64,000 bases of DNA from Bremerella sp. JC817 (GCF_040718835.1 NZ_JBFEFG010000253.1:62001-126000), one strand, 5' to 3'; shown: positions 17,312-26,040, counted from the first letter of the stretch. Numbers and translations are program-made. Notes: generated by a model from the letters alone, not told the origin.

Positions 17312-17791
17312 CTAGCCGCAGCAAGTTGGCTCTGGAGCACAGCAGGTTGGCTCTGGAGCACAGCACTTTGGCTTGCAGCAGTTGTGCAGCTTGTGCTTCA
17401 GGTGGTGGAACAGGCCACACTTCTTGGCACATGGATCGCAGCACGATGGCTCTGGAGCACAGCAAGTTGGCTCTGGAGCGCAGCAGGTTGGTTCCGGTGC
17501 ACAGCAGGTTGGTTCCGGAGCGCAGCAGGTTGGCTCTGGAGCACAGCACTTTGGCTTGCAGCAGCTGTGCAGCTTGTGCTTCAGGTGGTGGAACAGGCCA
17601 CACTTCTTGGCACAAGGATCGCAGCACGAAGGTTCCGGAGCACAGCAGGTTGGCTCTGGAGCACAACAGCTAGGTTCAGGAGCACAGCCACAGCCGTGCG
17701 AGTGGCCGAAAAAACCGGCCTGGGCGGTGGAGGTAGCGGCGAAGAACAAACCGACAACCAACAACGCAGGGAGAGCAAAACGGGCATTCAT
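17312..17791 (-). CDS. Secreted cysteine-rich CCAPEP-repeat protein (copy 2)
   Basis: A 159-residue protein from the ATG at 17791 (a GGAG lies about 12 bases upstream); the longer frame adds 37 unlikely residues. The signal peptide ([26 protein letters not shown]) is followed by [15 protein letters not shown](T/S) heptads and two nearly identical blocks [26 protein letters not shown], each followed by more heptads. The 61-residue unit is present almost twice, reflecting a recent internal duplication. The same KK-C-GLF core occurs in copy 1. It would be an exported, disulfide-rich or metal-binding protein. The gene has its own terminator. Confidence 0.86.
   Translation of the reverse strand: MNARFALPALLVVGLFFAATSTAQAGFFGHSHGCGCAPEPSCCAPEPTCCAPEPSCCDPCAKKCGLFHHLKHKLHSCCKPKCCAPEPTCCAPEPTCCAPEPTCCAPEPTCCAPEPSCCDPCAKKCGLFHHLKHKLHNCCKPKCCAPEPTCCAPEPTCCG
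17335..17663. repeat. Imperfect 183-base-offset direct duplication inside CCAPEP copy 2
   Basis: The segment 17335-17480 reappears at 17518-17663, shifted by 183 bases (61 codons), with only a few substitutions, for example GTTGTGCAGC against GCTGTGCAGC and CACATGGATCG against CACAAGGATCG. It contains the KK-C-GLF block and flanking heptads. The near identity, including third positions, argues for recent duplication or gene conversion. Confidence 0.85.
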
Positions 17792-18193
17792 CGAGAGGAC
17801 TCCAACTTGACTCATTAACCACCAGAAAAAACAACTCTTACGGATCGAGCACCTTGCACACACTGGGCAACAAATCCCAGATTCGGGCGCGTGACCTCGC
17901 AAGTAACTATCCTTGGTAAGGAACTATCACTCGCTATCGACTACCCAAAACGGAACCCTCTAGCAAAATACCCAAATTGTCTATCCGGAGTATCTTTACA
18001 GTTCAGGTCGTAACGGATGCCCCGGATATGCTTGCATCCGGGGGGATTGGTGGTCATTTTGCACTCTCCCACACCTGACGGAGCCACTTTCATACCCCAC
18101 GGTTAAGTACCGACACATCTTGTGTTTCCAATGGAATTAGGCCGTTTGTCCTCAGATCCAATGAATGGATACCGGCCGCATGGGGCAAATGAA
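17792..18193. other. Intergenic region between CCAPEP copy 2 and the HPt gene
   Basis: A 400-base region between divergent genes. It should hold the CCAPEP promoter (left side, AT-rich around 17920-18000) and the promoter and leader of the HPt gene. It contains a GC-rich hairpin at 18015-18043, listed separately. The frame that opens at 18122 or 18161 could extend the HPt protein upstream. Confidence 0.5.
18015..18043. promoter_or_regulatory. GC-rich hairpin with two competing pairings upstream of the HPt gene
   Basis: CCCCGGAT (18020-18027) pairs perfectly with ATCCGGGG (18036-18043) around an 8-base loop. GGATGC (18015-18020) can instead pair with GCATCC (18034-18039), which shares bases with both arms of the first stem. 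It is not followed by a T run. It lies about 150 bases before the HPt start; a regulatory role is only an inference. Confidence 0.4.
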
Positions 18194-18523
18194 ATGACTG
18201 TGACGAATCAGCAACCGCTGATCTATTCCGAATTCGGTGACGACGAAGATCTCGGCGAACTGGTCGAAATGTTCGTGGACGAGATTCCTGACCGCGTGCA
18301 GAGCATGCTCGACGCCGCAGATACCTCGAACTGGGAACAGTTAGGTCGAATCGCTCACCAGATGAAAGGTGCCGCGGGAAGCTACGGCTTTGGCGAAGTG
18401 ACCTGCGTGGCAGCTGTTTTGGAAACAGCTTGTCGCGAAAGCGCACCTTCGGAAACGATTCAACGAGGTCTTCAAGACCTGGTCAGCATGTGCTTGCGAA
18501 TGCGATCGGGCGTGCCTGGTTAA
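18194..18523 (+). CDS. HPt (histidine phosphotransfer) domain protein
   Basis: A stand-alone HPt domain of about 109 residues that relays phosphate between response-regulator receivers in multistep phosphorelays. The helix with LGRIAHQMKGAAGSYGF carries the phospho-accepting His (IAHQMKGAA) and the usual Lys-Gly. The preceding helix ELVEMFVDEIPDRVQSMLDAA is typical. In-frame ATGs also occur at 18122, 18131 and 18161; 18194 is chosen because a GGGG lies 9 bases upstream and the domain begins directly after, but 18161 is possible. No kinase or receiver gene is adjacent, so its partners are elsewhere. Confidence 0.82.
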   Translation: MTVTNQQPLIYSEFGDDEDLGELVEMFVDEIPDRVQSMLDAADTSNWEQLGRIAHQMKGAAGSYGFGEVTCVAAVLETACRESAPSETIQRGLQDLVSMCLRMRSGVPG

Positions 18524-18608
18524 GGCCGCGTCTGGTTGACCGCGCATTGTCGATCCACCTATGATTCGGGAATCGTTTCACGACGTTTCTCGAATCATAC
18601 AGGTATCG

Positions 18609-19838
18609 ATGCCTCGATCGACTCCGTTCGGCGACAATGCAGCTTCTCAGTGCGATCTCGCACCGGAACTGGTCCTCGCCGACCTTCAATCTGACGCTCT
18701 GGCTACCGCCGATCTTGCTCTGGCTGTTTCTGCAGCCCTCAGCCAACCGCGCGATTTCCCCACCCTGGCCGATGCCACCGTCCCTGAGGACGTGGTTTTG
18801 TTCGCCTTAGGGAAGAACGTGACCGCGGTGGAAGAGGTCATCCAAGGGATTGTCCTCTATATCCAAGAGGCGAAGCTCACCGACCGAACCTTCCAGTTTC
18901 TTTTGCCGCCCGGTGTATTACCGGGGCAATTGACCCAACTGCAAGAGTTGGTTGCGCCGCTGGGGGAAGGGACCGAAGTGGTCGTCCATCAGCCCCAGGA
19001 TCAGAAGGCCAATTCGTTCCTGACATCCACCCAGGACAGTCGTGCCATCATTTTGAATCGCCATTTGTGCGATGCCGACATGGTGGTGCCGATCGATGTG
19101 GCTCGCAGCGAAGGTGGGTTTAGCTACTTCGGCCCGTTCTCGTCGATCTATCCGACCTTTTCCGATATCGACTCGATCAAGCGCTGGAACTCGCCCTTGT
19201 TCGTGACCCGAGTCCAGCGTCGCAAACGACGTGTGGCAGACGTGGAAGAAGTGCGATCGCTGCTGGGCATCATCGTGAATATGCTGCTGCTGCCTGCATC
19301 CGGTGGTGGATACCATTCGGCGATCTTCGGAGAAGCTGCCAGCGTAGAAACGGCTGCTGCTTCGCAAATGATCGAACATTGGGAACCGAATGTCCCATCG
19401 TTAGCCGGCGCTGTAATCGCTTTGGTGACTGGCGGCCGGATGGGGCAGACCTGGGAAAATGCCGCTCGGGCACTCGCCAATGTCGAGAACCTCGTTCGTC
19501 CCGGAGGCGCGATCATTCTGGCGACCGAAATTCGAGAGCGTCCCGGAGCCGCGATGGCCCAGATGGCCGAGTCGTTGGAATTCACCGACTTTGAAACCGA
19601 GATGCGGAAATCGCGTCACGCCGACGCCGCAATCGCCTTGCAATTCGCCAAGACCCTCTCGCAGTGCAAGATCTACTTCCGCAGCTTGTTGTCGGAAGAG
19701 ATCCTCGATCAACTCGACTTAATCCCGGTTGAGTCGGATGAAGAGTGCCGCAAGATCTGCGAGCATTACCAAGAGGTGGTCGTTGTGCACGACGCCCAAA
19801 GTATGTCGGTCCAGGTTGCCGATACGAGCGTTGCCTAG
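18609..19838 (+). CDS. Divergent LarA-like (lactate racemase fold) protein
   Basis: A protein of about 409 residues that follows the LarA pattern: VVLFALGKNVTAVEEVIQGI, then FQFLLPPGVLP, TEVVVHQP, NRHLCDADMVVPIDVAR, FSSIYPTFSD, and in the C-terminal domain GRMGQTWENAARALANVENLVRPGGAIILATEI. LarA is a nickel-pincer enzyme. By my alignment the cofactor-binding Lys and its surrounding His ligands (as in PHPFAGYSGGAK and TGTHR of known LarA) are all replaced here, so a nickel-pincer racemase activity is doubtful. No larB, larC or larE lies nearby. The ATG at 18609 is used; an in-frame ATG at 18561 is an alternative. It is followed 22 bases later by ygfZ. Confidence 0.7.
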   Translation: MPRSTPFGDNAASQCDLAPELVLADLQSDALATADLALAVSAALSQPRDFPTLADATVPEDVVLFALGKNVTAVEEVIQGIVLYIQEAKLTDRTFQFLLPPGVLPGQLTQLQELVAPLGEGTEVVVHQPQDQKANSFLTSTQDSRAIILNRHLCDADMVVPIDVARSEGGFSYFGPFSSIYPTFSDIDSIKRWNSPLFVTRVQRRKRRVADVEEVRSLLGIIVNMLLLPASGGGYHSAIFGEAASVETAAASQMIEHWEPNVPSLAGAVIALVTGGRMGQTWENAARALANVENLVRPGGAIILATEIRERPGAAMAQMAESLEFTDFETEMRKSRHADAAIALQFAKTLSQCKIYFRSLLSEEILDQLDLIPVESDEECRKICEHYQEVVVVHDAQSMSVQVADTSVA

Positions 19839-19860
19839 CAACTTCGCGAAAGAGACTTTC

Positions 19861-20760
19861 ATGAGTGATTCTATTTCCTGGGCACCTTCGCCACTCACCA
19901 GCCGCATTGAAGTGAATGGCCCGAGCCATGACCGTTTCCTGCAGGGGCTTTGCTCGAACGACGTCGTCGCAATGGAAATTGGTGCGGCCTGTGAAGCGTA
20001 CGTGCCGACCGTTCAAGGAAAGGTGCTGGCGCATGGCTATCTGCTGAAAGAGGAGAGCCGAGTCGTCTTCGCCGGGCTGGGTACGCAGTCGACCGATCTG
20101 CTGCCGCACCTGCAGAAATACGCGATGATCGAAGATGTCGAAGTCATCGACCACGGCACTAAGGTGCCGGCCATTCTGGTCTGGGGCAGTGAAGCAGCGG
20201 CTTGGGTCGCTCAGCAGATCGGGCAAACCGACCTACCGGCGCCGCTTCGCCACGCATCGTTCGAGTTCGACGGCGAAACTGTCGAACTCTTCCGGACGAC
20301 CCTGCTGGAAGCCGATTCGTTTGAACTCCGGGGCCCAGGCGTTTTGAAACTGGTCGAAGGCATCCCTTCGTCTGCGGAGAGTTGGGATACGCTTCGAATT
20401 TTGAACGGCTTTCCGCTGCATGGCGTCGACATCTCGGCCGAACACCTGGCCCAGGAAGTCAACCGCGACAACCAGGCCATCAGCTTTAAGAAGGGCTGCT
20501 ATCTCGGTCAGGAAACGGTCGCGCGGATCGACGCCATGGGACACGTGAATAAGAAGCTGGTTTCCATCATCATGGAACCTTCCGGCGAGATGCCAGCGTT
20601 GCCGGCAACCCTGGTCGTGCAAGGAAAAGAAGTGGGCCGGATCACGTCGCTTTGCCTGGCAGAGGGCAAATGGAGAGGGCTAGGTATGATCCGACGCGGC
20701 ATGAATGCAGCAGGATCGAAGCTGACGTGTGATCTGGGAACCGTGGAAATCGTCGCTTAG
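19861..20760 (+). CDS. ygfZ: YgfZ/GcvT-family folate-binding protein
   Basis: A 299-residue member of the YgfZ (IBA57-like) family, which binds tetrahydrofolate and helps maintain or repair Fe-S enzymes such as the MiaB type. The diagnostic motif KGCYLGQE occupies residues 211-218, with the conserved Cys at 213. The N-terminal SRIEVNGPSHDRFLQGLCSNDV and the central VQGKVLAHGYLL also match the family. The start at 19861 is used because the longer frame runs back through the LarA-like gene. It lies 22 bases behind that gene, so the two may be co-transcribed. Its stop overlaps the stop of the convergent HD-GYP gene. Confidence 0.9.
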   Translation: MSDSISWAPSPLTSRIEVNGPSHDRFLQGLCSNDVVAMEIGAACEAYVPTVQGKVLAHGYLLKEESRVVFAGLGTQSTDLLPHLQKYAMIEDVEVIDHGTKVPAILVWGSEAAAWVAQQIGQTDLPAPLRHASFEFDGETVELFRTTLLEADSFELRGPGVLKLVEGIPSSAESWDTLRILNGFPLHGVDISAEHLAQEVNRDNQAISFKKGCYLGQETVARIDAMGHVNKKLVSIIMEPSGEMPALPATLVVQGKEVGRITSLCLAEGKWRGLGMIRRGMNAAGSKLTCDLGTVEIVA

Positions 20761-22433
20761 GCTTCCTGGAGTGACTTGATCCAACCGTTGACATCGAAGC
20801 CGATTCCGGCTCGTTCTTCTCGCATGATCAATTCAATATCTTCGCGGGCCGAGAAGAACGCCTCGACCACATCGGGATCCCATTGGGTGCCAGAACCCTC
20901 GAGGAAGATCTGGTTGACCTTTTCGATCGGCATGCCTTTGCGGTAAGGACGATCGCTCGACATCGCGTCGTAAGCATCGGCCACGGCTGTGATGCGGGCC
21001 AGAAGTGGAATCGATTCGCCCGAGAGCCGGTGCGGATAGCCTTGGCCATCCCACTGTTCGTGATGATGCAGCACCACCGGCAACACATCTTCCAGTTCCT
21101 TCAAACCAGACAAAATGTTACAGCCCAGTTCTGGGTGCAGCTTGATGTGTTCGTATTCTTCGTCGGTCAGTCGGCCTGGCTTTCGAAGGACGCTATCGTC
21201 GATGCCAATCTTGCCGACGTCGTGCAGCAAACCAGCCATGTACAACAGGTTCAGCGTTTCGGTATCCAGGTTCAGCTCTTGTGCCAGGCGCACGGCCAGT
21301 CGAGCCACGCGATCGCTGTGACCGCAAGTGTAGGGGTCTTTCGCGTCGATGGCGGAAGTGAGTGCCCGGACAACGCTGGTAACGAATTCCGACTGGCGGC
21401 GGTACAACTCGATGTTGCCGCTATGAATTCCAAGGATCGTACCGACACTGCTCAGCAGGCTGGCTTCCACGGTGCCGAAGCCTTTGTCTTCCGTGTGATT
21501 GATCGCAAATAACCAGCCGAAGATGTTATCGCTTTCGACCAGCGGAACGGCGATCACCTGACGGATCTCGCTAAGCGGCCAATCGGCACGCTCGGTGATT
21601 CGTTGGTTGGCGACAAATGCCGAACGTTTTTCGTTCAGGTGAAACTGATCGACCAGTTTCGAGAGCATGCGGGCATCGACCGGGCACTCGCCGGCCATCA
21701 GCATGCTCGATTCGAGTGTTGGCGAAGTTCCGTGGTGACATTTCGGTTGTTGATACAGGATCGACAAGCCGCGACACGGGATGACTTCCAGCAACCAGTT
21801 CAAGGCGAGGTCGCCCAGTTGCGAGTCACTGCTCGAAATGCGGAGATTTTGGGTCAAACCATACAGCAGGCTGATTTCTTCGTAGGTCGAAGACAGGCTG
21901 TCCGAAACCTTGTCGATCTCTTCGGTCAGACGCCCAATTTCCAGATCGGACGCCATCTTTTCGATGACGACGGACGCCATCCGCTCGAGCGAGGTGATCG
22001 TCCATTCAGTCTGAGCGTGATACCAGCGTTTGGCATCCTTCGTCGTGGTCCCCAGCAAATGTGCGATGCGAGTAAAGTTGGGGGACGATGACGTGGTCGC
22101 CTGCAGTCGGAACGGAGCCATGGCCACAAAGTCTTGCGAACCATCCTTTAAAGGAATGGCCAGCCAGGCGCAACCGACTTCTTCCACGACAATCGCAGGC
22201 GTTGCTTCACGGCGAATGCCGGAACAAACTGGCGCCAGGATGGCATCGTCTCCGGTGCAGTGACCTTCCGAAACAAGAATCACTTCCCCAGAGTGTCCGT
22301 CGCGCATGCAAAATGAGGCACCGAAGTAGCTACGCAACTCCGAGCTCATCTGCTTCAACCGGTGACGTACCGCAGGTACAAACGTACTCACGGCGTTTCC
22401 GGTTTGCGGAAGGGAAATGGGGGGAACAGACAT
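20757..22433 (-). CDS. GAF/HD-GYP domain phosphodiesterase
   Basis: A 558-residue signalling protein. Residues 25-130 form a GAF-like sensor region, 155-195 a coiled coil, 195-340 a second GAF domain (ending AVPLVESDNIFGWLFAINH), and 355-530 an HD-GYP domain. Catalytic features are GHSDRVARL, LLHDVGKIG (His404-Asp405), HHHEQWDGQGYP (GYP at 465-467) and VADAYDAMSSDRPYR. HD-GYP proteins hydrolyse cyclic di-GMP, linking it to motility and attachment; fliM at 30.8 kb fits an organism with such a switch. No membrane helix is present, so it is cytoplasmic. Confidence 0.9.
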   Translation of the reverse strand: MSVPPISLPQTGNAVSTFVPAVRHRLKQMSSELRSYFGASFCMRDGHSGEVILVSEGHCTGDDAILAPVCSGIRREATPAIVVEEVGCAWLAIPLKDGSQDFVAMAPFRLQATTSSSPNFTRIAHLLGTTTKDAKRWYHAQTEWTITSLERMASVVIEKMASDLEIGRLTEEIDKVSDSLSSTYEEISLLYGLTQNLRISSSDSQLGDLALNWLLEVIPCRGLSILYQQPKCHHGTSPTLESSMLMAGECPVDARMLSKLVDQFHLNEKRSAFVANQRITERADWPLSEIRQVIAVPLVESDNIFGWLFAINHTEDKGFGTVEASLLSSVGTILGIHSGNIELYRRQSEFVTSVVRALTSAIDAKDPYTCGHSDRVARLAVRLAQELNLDTETLNLLYMAGLLHDVGKIGIDDSVLRKPGRLTDEEYEHIKLHPELGCNILSGLKELEDVLPVVLHHHEQWDGQGYPHRLSGESIPLLARITAVADAYDAMSSDRPYRKGMPIEKVNQIFLEGSGTQWDPDVVEAFFSAREDIELIMREERAGIGFDVNGWIKSLQEA

Positions 22434-22804
22434 ACAGGCTTTCCTGACTTGATCGAACGGGGAATCCTTCAGACGGTTCGGAGCCCGCCTTCAATAAACT
22501 TAGGTCACTCCCGGATCGGCGGATTGCCATCACAAACGACAATTGCTGCTGAAAATGGGGTTCGACGAAGGGTTATGCCGAGGGATTGATGCAATTCGGG
22601 CACTCGGAAGGTCACACACCCCAAACCTGGGCTATCGCCGCGATCGAAAATTCTTACGATGCGGATTATGCCGCTTGTTGGACATCGACCAATTCGAAAA
22701 AGGTTGACCGATCGATTGTGATGCCTTGCGGTAAGTCGCGGGTAAGTCCTCGGTTTCAACGAGATCCCCGCTACGTGTTTCGCGCAAGTTAGTCGTTTTA
22801 CATC
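22434..22804. other. Intergenic region between the divergent HD-GYP and reductase genes
   Basis: This 371-base gap separates two divergently transcribed genes and must contain both promoters. Short frames exist on both strands but show no signal peptide, Shine-Dalgarno sequence or recognisable motif. I see no RNA gene or terminator. Confidence 0.5.
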
Positions 22805-23824
22805 ATGTCTCTCCCCCTTCCACTGCTCATTACTGGTGTTCCCGGCGTTCCGGGATACAACGCGCTGTATCACTTTGGCCACAAGTTCCCCGGCCAAGTT
22901 GTTGGACTGCGACCGACCGACAACTGGCGACTGGAAGGTGAGCACATCGTGGCGTGCGACATGGAGGATGTCGACTCGCTGAAACGCTTATTCGACGAGC
23001 ATCAATTCAAAAGCGTTCTGCACTGTGCCGGTAGCTGTGCCTTGAAGTCGTGCGAACTCGACCCAGCCATGGCGTGGCGGATCAATCTGGAAGGAACGCG
23101 GAATCTACTGCATATCCTGGAGGGAACCGATACGCGGCTGATCCATCTTTCGATCGACCTGGTCTTCAGTGGGGCCTCGGGCAAAGGGAACATGCTCGAG
23201 ACCGATTCGACCGATCCGGTCACCGTCTATGGGAAGACGATGGCGGCCGCGGAAAGCCTGGTGACGTTGATGCGCCCCGATGCCTCGATCCTGCGAATTT
23301 CGCTGCCGATGGGGGTCAGCTTTAATGGACACGCCGGAGCGATCGACTGGATTCAGTCGCGGTTCAAGAAGCAGCGGCCGGCCACGCTCTACTTCGATGA
23401 AGTCCGCACGCCGACCTATACCGACTGCATGAATCTGGCGTTTGAAGAAGTGCTGCAGCGGTCGATGCCAGGCATCTATCATGCCGGCGGACCTACGCGG
23501 CTGAGCTTGTACGAGATCGCCCAGGTCATCAACCTGGTCGGTGGTTATGAGCCAGACCTGTTGATGGGCTGCATGCGTCTCGAAGCAGGCCCGATTCCAC
23601 CTCGGGCAGGCAATGTGGCGATGAACTCGGAGAAGCTCTCCGATCATCTCGGCTTCGAGCCCTTCCATAGCTGGCCGTACGACTCGCGATACATTCCGAC
23701 GCATCGCGAGTGGCACTACGAGCGGTCCGGCTTCGAGCCCGGCTCCGCCGAATTGCTGGAGCAGATCTTGTATTGCAATCCGCTCCGGGCGAATGGGACA
23801 GTCCGACCACCCTTCAAGGGATAG
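22805..23824 (+). CDS. NAD(P)-dependent sugar reductase/epimerase, RmlD-like
   Basis: A 339-residue extended short-chain dehydrogenase. The N-terminal TGVPGVPGYNAL replaces the classic GxxGxxG loop; later motifs are VLHCAGSCALKSCE, the LIHLSIDLVFSG strand (as in RmlD, where the line reads VSTDYVFDG), and the catalytic YGKT with Lys near 145. The pattern INLEGTRNLLHI is typical. It is closest to dTDP-4-dehydrorhamnose reductases and similar dehydratases, but the exact nucleotide-sugar is not visible and no sugar-pathway genes are adjacent. It converges on the M29 aminopeptidase gene with a 4-base gap. Confidence 0.8.
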   Translation: MSLPLPLLITGVPGVPGYNALYHFGHKFPGQVVGLRPTDNWRLEGEHIVACDMEDVDSLKRLFDEHQFKSVLHCAGSCALKSCELDPAMAWRINLEGTRNLLHILEGTDTRLIHLSIDLVFSGASGKGNMLETDSTDPVTVYGKTMAAAESLVTLMRPDASILRISLPMGVSFNGHAGAIDWIQSRFKKQRPATLYFDEVRTPTYTDCMNLAFEEVLQRSMPGIYHAGGPTRLSLYEIAQVINLVGGYEPDLLMGCMRLEAGPIPPRAGNVAMNSEKLSDHLGFEPFHSWPYDSRYIPTHREWHYERSGFEPGSAELLEQILYCNPLRANGTVRPPFKG

Positions 23825-23828
23825 CGAA

Positions 23829-24956
23829 TCAGGTGAGCGGCTGCGGGAACTCTGGGTTCAAGAAGCGACCATTCTCGCTGATCAGTTCGCCATCGGCAAA
23901 GATCTGCCCCCCTTCACGCAGGTCGCAAACCATGTCCCAGTGGAGGCCTGATTCATTGGTACCACCCGATTCGGGATAAGCCGCACCTACGGCAGCATGG
24001 AACGTTCCGCCGATCTTCTCGTCGAAGAGGGTGTTCTTGCTGTACTGCTGAATAGCGTAGTTCGTGCCGATCGCGATTTCCCCCAGGACACGCGCACCGG
24101 CATCCTGGTCGAGCATCGCCAACAGGAACTCTTCCCCTTTGCTCGCTTTCGCATCGACGACTCGGCCGGCCTCGAAGGTCAGCTCGATGCCATCCGACTC
24201 GCGGCCACCATGAACGGCGGGGAAGCTGTACTTCACGACGCCCTGGGTAGCCGTTTCGACAGGACCCGTGAAGACTTCGCCATCGGGGAAGTTCTCGTGC
24301 CCATCGCAGTTGATCCACTTACGACCGTCGATACCGAGGGTCAGGTCGGTGCCTTGCGGCGTGACGAAGCGAATTTCTTTCTTCGTCATCAGAAAGTCAG
24401 CCAGCTTTTGCTGCTGCACGCTCAGCTTCTTCCACATGGCAACCGGATCGTCTTCGTAGAGAAAGCCGGAACGGAAGACGAACTCTTCGTATTCGCTCAG
24501 CGACATTTCGGCATCCTGGGCAGACGATTCGCACGGATACTGGGTGCCGACCCAGTTCAGCGTTCCTTCGGCAGCACGACCGAGGAAGCGGCTGAAATAC
24601 TTCTTGCGGCCCTGACTGACGAGCGCACTCTTTTGTGGCGGAACGGTCGACAACGCCTTCGAGTTCTTCTGACCCCACATCGAGATCGCACAGTCAATCG
24701 CTTCAACCGCTTGTAGTTGAAGGGGATTTTCGTAGGCGAGTTGTTCGTCGTTCGCTTCGTCGAGGAAAATTCGTTTGCATTCGTCCGGAGTCATCACCAC
24801 GTCGGCATGGGCACCTGCTTTGATCACTTCGCGATAGATGGCAATCAGCAGCGGTTCGCAAACGGTCGAACCAGCGATACGAACCAGGTGACCTGGCTTC
24901 ACTCTGCCAGAATATTGAACGAGAACTTGAGCGAGCTTTTGGTACCGCGGGTCCAT
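23829..24956 (-). CDS. M29-family aminopeptidase
   Basis: A 375-residue metallo-aminopeptidase of the thermophilic M29 family (AmpS/PepS-like), which removes N-terminal residues with two metal ions. The start at 24956 is preceded by AAAGGAAAGG, while the longer frame adds 14 improbable residues. Family features include the N-terminal VKPGHLVRI, the domain with DGHENFPDGEVFTGPVE (metal-binding Glu), and the C-terminal LGEIAIGTN and ESGLHWDMVCDLR with the conserved His and Asp. No signal peptide is present, so it is cytoplasmic and probably takes part in peptide turnover. Confidence 0.9.
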   Translation of the reverse strand: MDPRYQKLAQVLVQYSGRVKPGHLVRIAGSTVCEPLLIAIYREVIKAGAHADVVMTPDECKRIFLDEANDEQLAYENPLQLQAVEAIDCAISMWGQKNSKALSTVPPQKSALVSQGRKKYFSRFLGRAAEGTLNWVGTQYPCESSAQDAEMSLSEYEEFVFRSGFLYEDDPVAMWKKLSVQQQKLADFLMTKKEIRFVTPQGTDLTLGIDGRKWINCDGHENFPDGEVFTGPVETATQGVVKYSFPAVHGGRESDGIELTFEAGRVVDAKASKGEEFLLAMLDQDAGARVLGEIAIGTNYAIQQYSKNTLFDEKIGGTFHAAVGAAYPESGGTNESGLHWDMVCDLREGGQIFADGELISENGRFLNPEFPQPLT

Positions 24957-25034
24957 ACAGACCTTTCCTTTCGCAGAGCAGGGCCAGGTAGACAACAACG
25001 AGACGAATCCCGAAGAGAGGGCCCTATTTTGAAA

Positions 25035-25415
25035 TCAAATGCGACCGACGACAAATGCAAGTAAAAACCAAGGAGATAAAGCAATTGCCACAGCGGCCAG
25101 TATCAGAGACTTGGGGGCCCGGCGCTTGCGGCGTGACTGCATGATGGGAGTCAACAGCCCGCCGATACTACCGGAGATGATCGACGCGAATAGCAACAAT
25201 GTCGAGAAGCCCGTCATCGCGTTGTAAGGGCCTTCTTCCCACTGACCAGCCGCCGCGATACCTCGAAGCACGACAACCAACACGACCATTAGCAGGGTCG
25301 AGAAGATGCACAAACTCCAGAAGACCGTTAGCGATTCAATCGCTCGCGATTCGCCCGAAGCAGGGGGAGCTTCGTGGCGGGTCAGCTTTTTGGGGCTCCG
25401 CCGTTTTTTCGACAC
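25035..25415 (-). CDS. Small membrane protein of unknown function
   Basis: A protein of about 126 residues with a Lys/Arg-rich start (SKKRRSPKKLTRHE) and three hydrophobic segments: about 30-52 (SLCIFSTLLMVVLVVVL), 68-90 (STLLLFASIISGSIGGLL) and 105-124. The GTG at 25415 is preferred because the longer frame begins with TTG at 25487 and its extra residues lack character; that start is still possible. It would be an inner-membrane protein. No family is recognised. It lies 78 bases downstream of the aminopeptidase start on the same strand. Confidence 0.6.
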   Translation of the reverse strand: MSKKRRSPKKLTRHEAPPASGESRAIESLTVFWSLCIFSTLLMVVLVVVLRGIAAAGQWEEGPYNAMTGFSTLLLFASIISGSIGGLLTPIMQSRRKRRAPKSLILAAVAIALSPWFLLAFVVGRI

Positions 25416-25524
25416 GATATGGCCTGGGACGAGCTGAAGGGATGATAGGGTTTCGCCCAGTATGAGGGGAGCCGCCTGATTGGTCAACGATGTTTGCCCT
25501 GCTCGACGGGGCAGGGGACCAAAA

Positions 25525-25551
25525 GAAAAGGACGCCCCGAGGGACGTCCTT
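25525..25551 (-). terminator. Probable intrinsic terminator behind the third cysteine-rich gene
   Basis: AAGGACG (25528-25534) pairs with CGTCCTT (25545-25551) around a 10-base loop that can partly extend the stem. On the minus strand the arm is followed by TTTTCTTTT. It lies about 65 bases after the gene stop. Confidence 0.75.
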
Positions 25552-25614
25552 CGTAAATCGTTCTTGCCAGATGCGAATTTGTCACCGGCATGCTCGGTCG
25601 AAAGTTCTTACCGA

Positions 25615-26040
25615 CTACAGGCCGTAGTAGTGAACATCGACGTTGCCGCACTTCTTAAAGACCATTTTGATCTTGAAGCCACAGCACCATTCGTACTCGA
25701 CGATGCCACGATTGAACATGCCGCAACGGCTGTCAATGCAAGGGACGCCAGTGCAGCAGCTTGGCAGGCAAACCGGAACATCAACAAAACAGTTACAGCG
25801 TGGATCGACGACCTGCAGGATTGCTTCGGTTGGTGGGCAGCAATCGAAAGGGCAAGCCTTCTTGGTGAACAGACGATGATTCTTGTAGGTGAAGCATGGC
25901 TCGTAGCAGCATGGCTTCGGTGGTTCCGGAGCACAGCAGGTCGGTTCGACGTGCTTGGCTGCGGCGGATGTTTGACCCGCCATGGTCAACAGAACGGCAA
26001 CTGCGAACAGTGCGGAGAGTGGCTTGGCGAGGCTGATCAT
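25615..26040 (-). CDS. Secreted cysteine-rich protein (CCAPEP family, copy 3)
   Basis: A 141-residue exported protein with a Sec signal (MISLAKPLSALFAVAVLLTMAGQTSAAA). It carries only one canonical heptad ([18 protein letters not shown]) before a different, more globular domain rich in paired Cys: CPFDCCPPTE, DPRCNCFVDVPVCLPSCC, IDSRCGMF, YEWCCGFKIKMVFKKCG. It has about twenty cysteines in a mature chain near 115 residues. The later part could be a true folded disulfide-rich domain, which would make it a useful relative of the repeat-only copies. It stands alone, and an intrinsic terminator follows. Confidence 0.82.
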   Translation of the reverse strand: MISLAKPLSALFAVAVLLTMAGQTSAAAKHVEPTCCAPEPPKPCCYEPCFTYKNHRLFTKKACPFDCCPPTEAILQVVDPRCNCFVDVPVCLPSCCTGVPCIDSRCGMFNRGIVEYEWCCGFKIKMVFKKCGNVDVHYYGL

